Shown here one piece after another: positions 1-12,900 of a DNA stretch of 64,000 bases; position 1 is the stretch's first letter, and every line of letters begins with the position of its first letter. The notes beneath the pieces are model-generated. The model searched no databases, was not told the DNA's origin, and worked only from the letters and a program-made list of their open reading frames with translations. This DNA is from Liolophura sinensis. Lineage: Eukaryota; Mollusca; Polyplacophora; Chitonida; Chitonidae. The stretch lies in assembly GCF_032854445.1 (NCBI RefSeq), contig NC_088295.1, positions 46,241,385 to 46,305,384 of the forward strand. Direction: 5' to 3'. Both the position numbers and the translations under genes were made by a program.

Positions 1-148
1 CACTATCCACTTCATGCTGAATGCCATGTGAGGAACTTACAACTTCCTCTTTTAAAGTCTTAGGTGTGGCTTGACCCAGGATTTATCCTGGATCTACCAC
101 TGTAGAAGCAAACGCTCTACCAACTGTGCTATCCAGGCTGGACAGGTG
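1..148 (-). mobile_element. SINE family 2, cut by the window edge
   Basis: This matches the right part of the element at 36872-37226: TTCATGCTGAATGCCA, TAAAGTCTTAGGTGTGGCTT, CTGGATCTACCACTGTAGAA and a tRNA-like end CTCTACCAACTGTGCTATCC. Read on the minus strand it has box A (GGATAGCACAGTTGGTAGAG). Confidence 0.85.
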
Positions 149-549
149 AAATTGAAACTTATTACAAGAACACATTTTTCGACATCAATACACAATAATA
201 GAAACAACCCCTGCAATAAAAACCACCTGAGGAGCTCTCTATGTAAAACTTCATAATTTAATACATCATTAAAGTTAGAGAGTAAGTCATGTCAAAATGC
301 ATTTTTAAAACACCAAACTGTTACATTAAGACGCAATCACTTTTATACTGCTGCCTCCCACATTCCCTATGAAAAATACCTTTGACTCAGTGTCGGCAAA
401 GTCAGGGCACAAGTTTCCTGAACGGCAAATTTGTGTAGTCAACATTTATATGTGTTCAACATAAAATTGAGCAAAATATTACCACCAAAAAAAGGTTCCA
501 AAAAAAAGAACAGGTTCTTGGACATATACAATACTTACCTTGACAATAA

Positions 550-669
550 TAAAACCTTTACAGTTCACATATTAATGTTTGATGGCGGAGTAACACATGG
601 GATACTTCCTTCCAAGCAATGGCAACTCGGGTCGAAGCTGTTCTCTTGCAAAATGCCATCACAATGGTA
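550..669 (-). CDS. Possible PLD exon 9 (end of PH), uncertain
   Basis: After an ATTAG acceptor (first base 669) the phase needed by exon 8 stays open and reads TIVMAFCKRTASTRVAIAWK. Hydrophobic strand, Cys, basic stretch and Trp are what a PH C-terminal strand and helix would show, but the spacing is longer than usual. The frame stops near 561 before the only good donor (CAAG|GTAAGT, about 533). It may be chance. Confidence 0.25.
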
Positions 670-822
670 CTAATGAACCACTGGGCTTGAATTACTATTT
701 GCAAGAAAAGTTTTCCGTTTAAGGTTGCTTTTAGATATAGCCCAAGCCGTTCCAGTAAAATGTGGGACACTGTAACTACCAATGTCTTGTAGGAGCAATT
801 AGTGTTTCAATGCAATTCTCAC

Positions 823-975
823 CTTGACAGGTTTGTTACGCACACACCATGCCTGGCCCCTGTGTCCTCAAAGCCACACTCCACGTGAAAGTGATTGTCA
901 AACAGCATAACGTCACAGATACGTCCCGAGTCCGGGTCCAGGTACGTCACAAAACTGTCCTTCACCATCATCCAC
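823..975 (-). CDS. PLD1: PLD coding exon 8 (PH core)
   Basis: The exon is 153 nt, with acceptor TTTGCAG|GTGGATG and donor TCAAG|GTGAGA, phase 2 out. It encodes WMMVKDSFVTYLDPDSG, then CDVMLFDNHF and HGVCVTNLSR, a clear match to the PLD PH domain. The next exon should complete the PH C-terminal helix. Confidence 0.95.
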
Positions 976-3900
976 CTGCAAACAACATCCCGTGATACTG
1001 GGGTTTCATCAATCTTCTGCTATATGTAGGTGTATTACGGAGTAGTCGGGGTTATATCACTACTCAGGTATCATGTTTACCAGAAAATATATAGGTAGCT
1101 ATCACATTCTCTGTTATATCCCAGAAAAGATGCCAAACCCGTGAGTGCTAGATTTTGACCTTCAATCTCAAAGGTCAATAAACTGTGGAAAAATTGAAAA
1201 TTCTTTAGTCAATTCAAACAGCGACAACTTGCTTTCTTTACCCATACAAACTGCATATGGAATATTGGAAATGTTCTTGAACGTAAAAAAAAAAAGTCGA
1301 AATTTCAAAACAGCTCTGACATCTCACAATAGGTTAATGCCTTATTGCTCTCATCTCACTCCTTATGTGAGTGGCCCAAGACACAATGTCAAAAACTTGA
1401 CAGATTGACAAACCAACCTTCCCAGCAGCAGAGGGACTTACAGGGCTGCTTTGTGCAGCTAAAAACACATCATCTGATTCTGGGGCACAGAGTATGACAT
1501 CAAATTTTGACTCTTAAAGAAATCAAGGTAAATGACTGGGCTTGTGAAGTTAAAACCATGATTTTCCAACTTAATTCATTACTTTTTGCTCCAGCGTCCA
1601 GCTAAATGACACTGACGAAGACAGGCGCAGCAGCCCAGGTTGATCCTGCGCCCACCTGAGCATTTCTTCACCATGGACTCGTAGCCTTTCTTCCCTAGCT
1701 GCTTCACGAAAGACAGGTGGCTCACACCAAAAAACTTCACCTGGAAAAAAAATTTATTTTATTACTTATTTGATTTTGTTTAAAGCCATACTCACCTATT
1801 TGAACTAATAGGGTGGCATCAGTATTGTGGTTGGAGGGAATTGAAATGCCCTGGTTAAACCACTGGCCTTTGGCTGTTACAGACAAACTTATCCCACATG
1901 TGACGTACAGATATGCACACCACATAGGTTTAAGACAAGTGATCTTTGTGACCTTTACACTGTGTAAATGGCCAGAGGAGTGTCCTGACTGCTTTTGGTC
2001 ACCATGGCGCCGCAAACAGTGAGGGCGGGGGAATCTACACATATCGCTTTCCAAGGCCAGATTTCAACCTGCACCCTCCACTGAATGGAGAATAAAGGGC
2101 AAAGTCTGACATTTTCAAACAATACTGCCTTATGTCCGTTCTTGGCGTGCAGACTTAACTGATCAACATGTTGTATTCAAGTTTTATATTTATTTATTTA
2201 TTTATTTGATTGGTGTTTTACGCCGTTCTCAAGAATATTTCACTTATACGACGGCGGCCAGCATTATGGTGGGTGGAAACTGGGCACAGCCCGGGGGAAA
2301 CCCACGGCCATCCGCAGGGTGTTAGCAGACCTTCCCACTTACGGCCGGAGAGGAAGCCAGCATGAGCGGGACTTGAACTCACAGCGACCGCATTGGTGAG
2401 AGGCTCCTGGGTCATTACGCTGCGCTAGCGGGCTAACCGACTGAGCCACGGAGGCCCCATAGTTTTATATTTAGAATAGTCACAAAGCTCCATCCATACA
2501 TCTGCTGCGACTACCAGCCGAAGTTTAAAAAGTTTTGTGTTGAAACTGAATAGAATATTGGCAGACAACACAACACTATACAGTTATTAATGTATATAAT
2601 TATCCGACTATGAAGCCGAAGCGCATAAGCAATTATATGACGGCATTCTTCACAACGAAATAACAGGCAAACACAAAAAAGGTGCTAAATCCTGTGTGTC
2701 ATAGGTTGAATAAAAATGAACCCAAGAAATATATGTTGGAGTGTCTTCATGATCCACTGGCAAAGAAAGAGACTACTAAACTCCTCCCTATGGATGGAAT
2801 GGATATGTAACTTGGATATAGAGTTTCCATAATTTGTGTCTATGGTTGAGAACAAACTCATGGAGAAAGATGGAAACTGTAACAACTAGTCTTTATAAAG
2901 AAAATCAAGGAATCTAAACTGTTAGTCAACCATAGAGAGACTATTCTGCCAAGGAATTAAAATAGCATTCTGGAAAACACAGATTTCTCAAAAAACTAAC
3001 TTCCCCAAAAATCCTACCAAATGAATGAAATCTCAACACAACCACTATGGCTTACGACACATATCCCATAAGCAAAAGAAACTGTACAGAAGCTATTAAG
3101 AAAACAACTCAGGAGTGATAATGGGAAATACCGAAGCCCCAAAGGTCTTCCCAAGACCACCTTGAGCGACCTACAAAAGAGGGAAGATGATTGAAAAAAA
3201 TCAACAGACTTCTGTTACCCTTGCTTTATCTCCCGCTAGAGCCAGCACCTAATACAACAAGTGGTATGAACAAAATGGTGGAGAATGCAGACAGGTCATT
3301 GTAACACTGTGACACTACAGTGCTAAAGACTTCTTTGAAAGGCAATTCAATTCAATTTCAACAAGAGCATGCATGTAATCCCAAACTTATGGTCAAAATT
3401 ACAGTCGTGAAATTCATTTGGACACAACATGAAATTTCCAGTTGCCATCAGGGATCATTTGCTCATGAAGTTTATTTGCCTCTAAAAGTAGTTTTTTTTT
3501 TAGTGAATGTTTAAAACAATGACTAAACAGCACATGTGTAAATATGCTGACAAAATGCACCAGTCTTGTACACTCATGGCAAAAACACACTGGAGATAGG
3601 AGGATTTTATCAGTGAAAATGTTGACAAAAACAGAAACCCTTACTGTTTCATGGTGATTCCTATACACAGCACACTTCAGCATAGTGTTCAAGTAATCTT
3701 CTAATTGTTTCTGTAAAACAGAAAAAAAAGCAGAAGGTGAACAGGCAATAGATCTACTGCAGCTGTTTTGCATTCAAAGATAAATTTAATTTTAAACTGA
3801 ATGTTTGGAATAAAATTTGAAAACATTCTAACTCAACTATGAGAGAGGTCAGGATAAGCCTTTAATGCAGAAACCTGCTGCTCTTTGTACAGATAGTAAA

Positions 3901-6900
3901 AGGTGACCTATCAAGAGTAATGCCCCTTGATGCTTACCATTCTGGCGGGGATATCTTCCTCGTTAACTCGGATCTCCAATTTGGTTGGAAATTTGGACAC
4001 TTCCCGTTTGTGTTCTCTGAGACTCATCCTCGTTTGACGGTGTCTGAAAAGAAAACATTTCATACACTATGTACCTGCGTAACAATGTTACAAGTACATA
4101 CATACTGAAAATAACCACCGTCACATACAATATCCACACAACCAAGTACATGAACACATTAGTACACGTGTACAAATGCATGAGACTTGCATGAGACTGT
4201 CGTAATATTAGTACACTGTTACTAGGATTTATTTTGTGCCCGACATTCAAACACAGATACATCAGTAGGCATCAATGATAATTACCACTTTGGTACAGTA
4301 ATATATTAAACAAGATTCTGACTGAATAAGAGCATAATAAGCTGATGTGAAAAAATGATACATTAATAATTCCAAACGTAAATGTTTTCACAGTCTCTGC
4401 TTGATCTCGTCAATACATTCCATTCACAAATCATGTACATTTATGAATTTATGTGTTTATTTAGGGATGACTGTTCAGTGACAGAAATCTGGTCTCCCAA
4501 ACGGGTCCGGATAAGAACCCTTTACAAGTACACACAAAATAGAATTATCTAGGATAATAAAAGTTAAAAGGTGCATATACATGTTTTCTGTGTACCAGTC
4601 CAATATTGATGGAAAACAGCGTGCATTATCAGCTGGGGTGTGAGTAATGATTCCTTTGTAAATAAAAACATTTCCTGTGAATTGGGGATATAATGAGTTG
4701 TCTTAGAAGAGTGCAGAGGTGGGAAAACAGCAAATTGCTTTTCACAAAACATTACTAAATCGGCAAACCACCTCAGGCAGTATCATGACTTACAATTCCG
4801 CTCATACAGATTACTTGATCTTGATGGCAATTATGACTATGATTGTTCTAATAATCTGTAATCTCCCTAATTCTTCTTATCGGGATGAACGTCATAGTTG
4901 TGCAACTTTATCTCTGTTACAGCAGTTAAAATAACCTATTTCACTGACTGGTGGACTCAGTAATCGTAGCATTGGTCTGACATTTATCAATTCACATTTT
5001 TGCAAATGTACACATTGTTTTCCAGCTTTTCATTTATGATAATTCAATGCCTATAAATTATTTAAATATTACATGTATAACATGTACAACAATATAAAGA
5101 AACATCAAAGGACAACATCCCAGTATTTCAGCGATGTCACCTGAGCCACAAGTATGTGCAACTTGATTTGTATTAGCTATACACAGTCCACACACATGTG
5201 CATTATACATGTAAGTATTTACAGCAGGATCTGTTCTCTTTTAAAAAATTTACACACATCCTGGGTATAAATTTACTTCTATCATATTTCATAAGTGATT
5301 ATACACAGTGACGTATTGGTCAGCTACAAAATAACAAGATAAATTAGTCATAACAACATGATTACACACAGGTGAAGAAGACTATTAATGCTAATACTTA
5401 CTATAAATTAATTCTTTCATAAACATCTCCATTCATACTGGATTGATCTACGTATGATACTATTCAAAGCTGAGCACTGTAATAACAGGACATTCTCGTT
5501 TTCCTGCATGAGCACACATGCAGGCTTGGTCCAGGATAAGTAACAGTACGGAACTGGACGTACTAACAAGACAGTCATGATTATTTCATGGTTGTATGAT
5601 GTTCAGCAATACAACTGTGGTACACAGGGGAAGTCCCATGAAGCTGCAGCAATTACATGCACCTACATGTACAGTTTAATACTCTATCTGACCTAAAGTT
5701 TCATCCATATATATTCATTTCTCCTGATTAGGACAGTTAGGTCAAACTTTTGGGGTCACAGTATTTGAGACAAATTAAAAATTTTATTTGAAAAGTTTTT
5801 ACACTTTACATCTGGTATATGTGCAACTATGTGTGGCACATACATGTACTGCACAGGGAATTTATATTCAGTCTAATATCGAGATTGAACTAAAATTTTC
5901 CCATTATGAACATGTAACAGATGCTTAATCAAACTACAGGCGTCAGTATTTTAAACTGGATTAATTAAAAGGTGAAACAGATAGGTCACTTAATTCTAGG
6001 TCCGGCTGTTCTGAGGCTCAGCAGGACATTTCTTTAATGTTAAATTACTGTATTTCACCTGAAGTGTATCATTTATCCAAGACACAGGATTCTGACTGAT
6101 TCATCAAGCTTAAATGATCACTTAAGCATTTTAGGTGAAGCTTGATTAATATCTTTCCAGAAAAACTAATGTGTTGGCCTAATCCAAACACCTACTGCAT
6201 AATAGTCTTTTCAACAACAAAGTGCAATTAACAATTTATTTAATTGGGTGGTATATGTAACCGCTTGACCATTATAAAATAATATGAGCTATGGAATCTC
6301 ACAATGATCTCAGCTCAATTAATGCATTTTCGTTTTTTTTTTTCACAAATCTGAATGGCTTCAAATTCCTAACATCTGAAGGAATAAGTCTGATGTTTGT
6401 AACAGTTACACGTATGTCTGTTGAATGAGTAAATTTAAAATATTAGACTAGAGTACTTAACATTTTCACAGAACATCAAACTGTTATGGTCAACACTGTT
6501 GATACACATTCAAGCCTGTGTGAACCAACACTGGACAACATGTATAATCTGGCTACACAGATCAAGTATTTATGGTCCTCTTTTTTTCTATCTGTTTTTA
6601 TGAGTACCAACAACCTGTTTTGGGCTTGTCAGTACACAGGATTTTGAATAAACGAATGAATGATTGTAGCTTAATGCTACATCGGCAATATTTCAGCCGC
6701 ATAGTGGGGACAGGATTTCGAGTATCAGTACACAAAATAAGATTGCATTTTATGACTGTAGTCATGTATCAGTGTAGTGCTGTCAATGAGATTTCATTTG
6801 GTTATAAATCTTTTAAATTCTGTCATAAAGCTCATAAAATGTCAAAGACTTTTAACGTAAACTCTCAAAAAATCCCCCTGTGTGACACAAACCCATGAAA

Positions 6901-9900
6901 TGTCAGTAAACAGTAAACAAATGCGATAATTATCCAAATAAAGCAACAGGAAATCATGAACTGTCAACAGACTTCAATACTCCAGGAATATATGATTAAC
7001 TCCTAAATTCTGAACAAATCTGTAAACACCCTAATAAACACCCTACGCAACACATATTTATAAACACATGAACTCGCAACAAACTTTTAACACTACCATA
7101 CTCACGCCAAACACCATAATCTCATGAAATGTCAATGCACTGCAATCAATCCAAAAAATCACCCCACATACCATAAACTCATGAAATGCAAACATCCAAA
7201 CGCCGAATCATTTCACAAACCATACAGCACACCATACAAACGAATGAAGTGTTATAATTTTAAAGTCAAGTTTATTACCAACTTTATATCAAAACTCTTC
7301 ATGATATTAATGCTTCAAGGAGCATATGGCCTAATCCCTAGAAGAGGAGGCTAATATTATAATAATGACATTAATATTTTTTAATGTCTCGGTCTTACAT
7401 GCTCTCACAGATAAAATTTGCTGCATAAACTGTGTGAAAAGGGTATTAAAAAAAAACCAGGATGTGGAAATAAAAACCTCTCCCAAAGTTGTCCCATAAT
7501 AAAAATTCTCTCTACCTGCCACTGCATTTTCTTCGATAAGAGGCACTTGACAAAATCAAAACGTTTCCAAATGAGAAAAAGGACTAAAATTAGCAATAAT
7601 TATTACTTTTATACTCTGTCTAAGTACATAGTATTTACTCACACCTGACAAATTCATTAATCCAACATCAATATATGTCTAATATTTCAATACTGTTCAC
7701 CATATAATTTTGTAATGTGAATCATATCATATGTGTGAAACATTGTAAAACGCTGTACATTAGTAGGAATATTGCATAACTGTAAATGGATCGTGTGAAA
7801 ATTCTGACAAGTACTCTTAAAAGTAAAATCTGAGAAGGGGCCTGAATGTACATATATGAAAACTGTGTCTCGAGATATGCACTGAAAGCAAGAATATATA
7901 CCTACAATCTTTATCAGATTTCAGATCTGTCTGCTAAATGCATGGCAACGGGTAATCTAGACACTTCAGTTTCTTATACCCATAACCCTTACCACTGTCA
8001 TAAGTGTAAAATTCTTGAGCACCACATAAAACATCAATCATTCAAATAAATAAGATATATATCAGATTTCTGAGAAATGTCAAACGTGATGGTGGCCACA
8101 GATGGTTGACACGTAACCCTGGGAATCAAGTCTAGACAACACACAGCCAGGTCTGATCAGTGGTTGTGACTTCAGGGCTCTACAGTGAACTTCAGTCTTC
8201 ATAATTGATGCTACATCCATATTAAATATGATAAATCACCCTAAATGACCATAAATTTTGTCCATGACTAACTTGTACATTTTCCCTGATTCAGAGAGTT
8301 GTACTGATTTTAGACAGGTGTTTTGAGGTTTGATTGGAACATGGGATGATATGCTAGTGGAAAATTGCAACTTTCAGCATCAAAAGTGATACTTTGTGAC
8401 ATTTATTTGCCTCTAAAAAATGCACTTTTGTGTGCTGAAATTTTAGGTCATTTAGGGTAATTTCATAAATTATACATGTAAAACAAAATTAAAACCAAAG
8501 ATACCCACCTGGCTACGTAAAAGTACAACCGGACCTTCTCTAGTTCTCATGTTATATTGTTATAAAATAACCACACTTTCTGCACAGGTACACTATGCAA
8601 CTTCATAAGACTGATATGCACTTCATAGGTGATGCGTACTGACAGGTGTATAAATACCAGTATAAACCTCAACATCGTGTATCGGTCCGCACTAAACCCG
8701 CTAAAACATGATGGGTGTGACATTAGGGCCGTGTACAAAATTAGCAGGTTGATGATAATCCTTCAGACTGAGTCATTTCACAACAGATCTCTGTCAATGC
8801 AGTTATGATATTTACCACACATCCTTGTTAAGAAAAACAAACACACCTGACCCAGATACATCAATATATATACATATAACATGATCGTATTGACTCTTCG
8901 TAATCATGTTACAATGGATCCTTTCATCTTTGAAAGTCTGAAAACATAATGATGTGTACTGAAGCATACTTATTAACTCAAGACACAAAACATCCTATTT
9001 CCACTTATAGGTTCTCTTATAGGGTTAAAATGTACACTTCTTTTTTTCTCTTATAGATGTGCATATTTGCCTGAGTAAGCATCTTGAAAAAATCTTGAAA
9101 TGTACAAAGGTTGAAGAATTACAGTATGTATTTATGTATGTATTTATATTAATATTTTATTTAATAAAATAATAATATGATGCAAGGGTGTAGCTCAGTA
9201 ATTTCAACATGCTTGCATAACGACAAAAATAATATTTACATGCAACTGCACATGAAAAAAAAAACAAGTGTTTAAATTCTAAACACATAAAAGTACTTAC
9301 TCTTTTGTTGGCAAAGGAATACTGTGAAGACGACGAAATTTTGTTAACTCTGAGTGTAAATCACTAAAATGTTTGTAACGACGCCGTATGGTCCACTTAA
9401 ATTCATCGTGCGAGACCTCAATTGTGTACCTGAGGAAAAAAATAAAAAAATAAAATTTATATCCAGTTTAAATTCACAATTATCGATACTTAAACAAAAT
9501 CCTTTGGTAGCATTAATTCTGTAATTAAAAATCCATTCAAGAAAGTCTTTAATGGGTGACTAAAGCCGTGCTTAGAAAACCACAAAATGTTGCCCATCTT
9601 GTATAAATCAAACAAATTCAACTTAAATGTGTCATGAATAGTTAAAAGCTAGCCAATTCCAAAATTTCTTCTCAACAAAATCTTACGAGAGACAAACCCA
9701 CACAACAGAGACCAACAGGCCAACTGAAAAAATAGTGATCTTGATGCAATCCATCCATTACGATTTCAAGGCAAGACTTACATGTACATGTAACTGTTTT
9801 TACTGTTCCCATCAATCCCAATGATTTTATACACTAACATTTCTCTCTCTCTATATATATAATAATAATAAAAATCAACTCATCAAAACTATAGGTTACT

Positions 9901-12900
9901 TTAATACTTTGGAAATCTAGTGGAAATCCCCAAAAGTTCAACATTATTTGTGGAAATCCCCAAAAGTTCAACACAGTGTGTGGAAATCCCAAAAAGTTCA
10001 ACATTATGTGTAAACAGTTGAAGTTGTTTTTTTATTGGGCGTACATCAGTACAGTATATCTTACTGCAGTGACTGCAAGAGCTTTATCACACGTTCACAA
10101 GTGAGTGTTACTGGTGAGTCAGTGAACCCACTTCATACATACAGCATTCATGTTTTGAACTGTAGCTGTGGAAATCACAAGAGACTGATAATATAGGGCA
10201 CGTGATGTTGTTCACGGACTTTTAAATGATGTCAGTATGCACTTACCAATGTACATGTGTTTAGTGATGACTCGCATAAAAACCCATAATGGTCACGTGT
10301 ATGCTAGTTCATTGATGGGGAAGGCCCCTTTATATAAATAGCAACCGCTGGCATCAAGTGTTTGTAAAATATAGACATTATTTTGCCATTTGGAAAAAAG
10401 AGCCCTCACAGTTAAAAAAGAACCCTCACCATAGTTGCATACCTTGCTTATGTTTTTACAGAAAAAGAATAGCGTGTATTTATACATTTTAAAACTTAAA
10501 GGTACTTGTTCATTTGTGGAAACATTATTTTAAAGTAGGAAATGTACAGGCCTCAGGATTCAAATCTGACTACAGAGATAGCTAGTGACTTTTTCTCCAG
10601 GAAGAATAACACAAAGACTTAACAGGACAACAAACTGTGACAAAGGTCAAATATACATATATGGCAATTTAGAAAGGTAAATAAATATTTGAGAGTTTCC
10701 TTATCTGTGCATATAGGTTCCACTGGGTTTTTGTTTTCTGGCAGATTCTTTATCATATTATTAAATCCGGTGACATCACATATTGGACCAACATTTCTGT
10801 ATCCTTCTTTCCACATGTACATGATGTTGGCCCATTTAATTTAAACAGACGTGAGACTTAACCAGCTCGGATTGATAAACACATTTCATACGGCAGGACC
10901 TGCAGAAGGCAATATTTTTTTAGCAGACCTCTTTTCTCACAACTGTAATCATACTTGAAAATGTGAGAAAATTACCTTAACTCTTTCTATGCTGGCTGCA
11001 TAGTGAAACACAGACTTAAATAACTTTTAAGTTACAAGACACACCTAATGCCAATTTCACACAAAACCAATGCCCAAATCCTTTGGGGAAAAATAAGCGA
11101 AAGTTCAAATTTATTATTTATAAGCACAAGCACATACAGGTTGGGGTTGAGTCTCCGTGGATGGGTCTGTCTGTCATAGCTGGTTATCTTCACCGTCACT
11201 GGCCGCCCAGGAATCCAGCATTGCCGCTCACTGGAGTCAAATGCAATAGGCAAGTGGTGCACACTAGTGAAGGGGATGATGGGCAAAACTGAAAGTGAAA
11301 GTAAAGAGTAGGGTTAATACCACTACAGAGGTTTTGTATCACAAATGACTGATGCAATACAGGAGGGACACATTAGAAAAGGCTGAAAGTCCAAGTTTAA
11401 TTAGGATAACAGGAGTGAATAGACTTCTTTCTGCGTATTTACAACAGTTTGAATCACTCTCTTATGTTCATCATAATGATAATCAACTCATCACACTGCA
11501 TGGACCTGAAAGAGCATGGAGAAACTGAGTATTATGACGCTCACAATGTACGTTCACTGTCAAGGATGTGATTATGTTAACCGTGAGACTTTACAACGTA
11601 CATGCCATTCACAAATGTGGTTCTTCAGTTCTCTGTAGTTACAATGAAAAACAAGATTGTACCAGAGAAAAAATGTTCGTCAACCTGATACATTTCTGAT
11701 GACATAACAGCAGAACAGCATCCATTAGTCTTTTTTCAAGGTATATAAATACTTTAATTAATATTTTCCTTTCTTTCATAAAAATATGTAAAGCTAAATA
11801 TTTGATTTAAAAAAACAAATGCAACCGAAACAAGAATGTTTAATGTGCATGTATAATGTGTGAAAAAAAGAGTACATTTAAATCTTTTCGTTCTATCTAC
11901 ACGTCATCAGAATGCAAATAAAAAACAAACATATATTTCACTGAGAAATGAATTTCCTGCTTTGAATTAATACTTTATATAGTTCATAACAGATGATAAT
12001 ATATAACCAATCTATTGTACCCACCAGACAACATACATGTACAAATGCTGCCTAATGAAACCCACAATCATGCAGGGGAGACAATCTATTCCACCTCTCC
12101 AAACATCCAACGACAGGTTCACAATTTCTCATGGCATACAGGTATCTCCTGCTACCTGGTTTGATGTAAGTCACATATCAACAACACAAGATGCACACTA
12201 AACATTTCCTCCTCAACCCAATCAGATAACAAAGGCCACACTTAAAGAAAACATCATTAACACATTTTTAACACAGAGTGGCCTACCATGGCAACTTCAA
12301 TAATAATATCGCATAAACTTGCAAATCTGGACATTTGTGAACTTGAGAAGATCCTAAAGGAAAGAGCTGTCATTTGTGCGAGACAGGTGATCAGTAAATT
12401 AGTGTCAACAAAGGTTGCCTAACACTTTTCAAAAGTCACATGACGCAGTAGGACTGTTTTTACCTTTACAACAGATTTCCAAGTTTTAAATTCCCCTGTT
12501 AAGTACATACATGTAAATTGTATTTTTTAAATACATTTACAAGACACTTTTGTGAAAAGGCTCAAAAGATGACCTTCATGTCAAACAATTCCCAATGTAT
12601 CAATGTTTTATTGACAAAATTTTGATGGTTTACTGACCCAAGGGCTACTTTCACAAGACTTTGTAATTGATTAAATTTGGTTGGGCAGGACATAATTGCA
12701 AATCTTCCAGATATTAACATTATTCATGTGCGAGTAAAAGACTCCCATATGGATGTCACATACATGTGCAAGCAGAACATTCCTACATACATTTCACATA
12801 CATGTAAATGCACAAGTAGAAGGCTCCCATATGTATGTCAAATACATGCACCTGTACAAGTAGAGAACTCCTATATGCATGTCACATAAATGTACATGTA

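Larger units (their letters stand above)
4044..9300. other. PLD intron between exons 4 and 5
   Basis: About 5.3 kb of AT-rich intron. It contains MITE family B (8238-8458) and a MITE A fragment (9040-9126). 4.1-8.2 kb shows only simple ACATGTACATG-like sequence and no coding signal. Confidence 0.8.
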
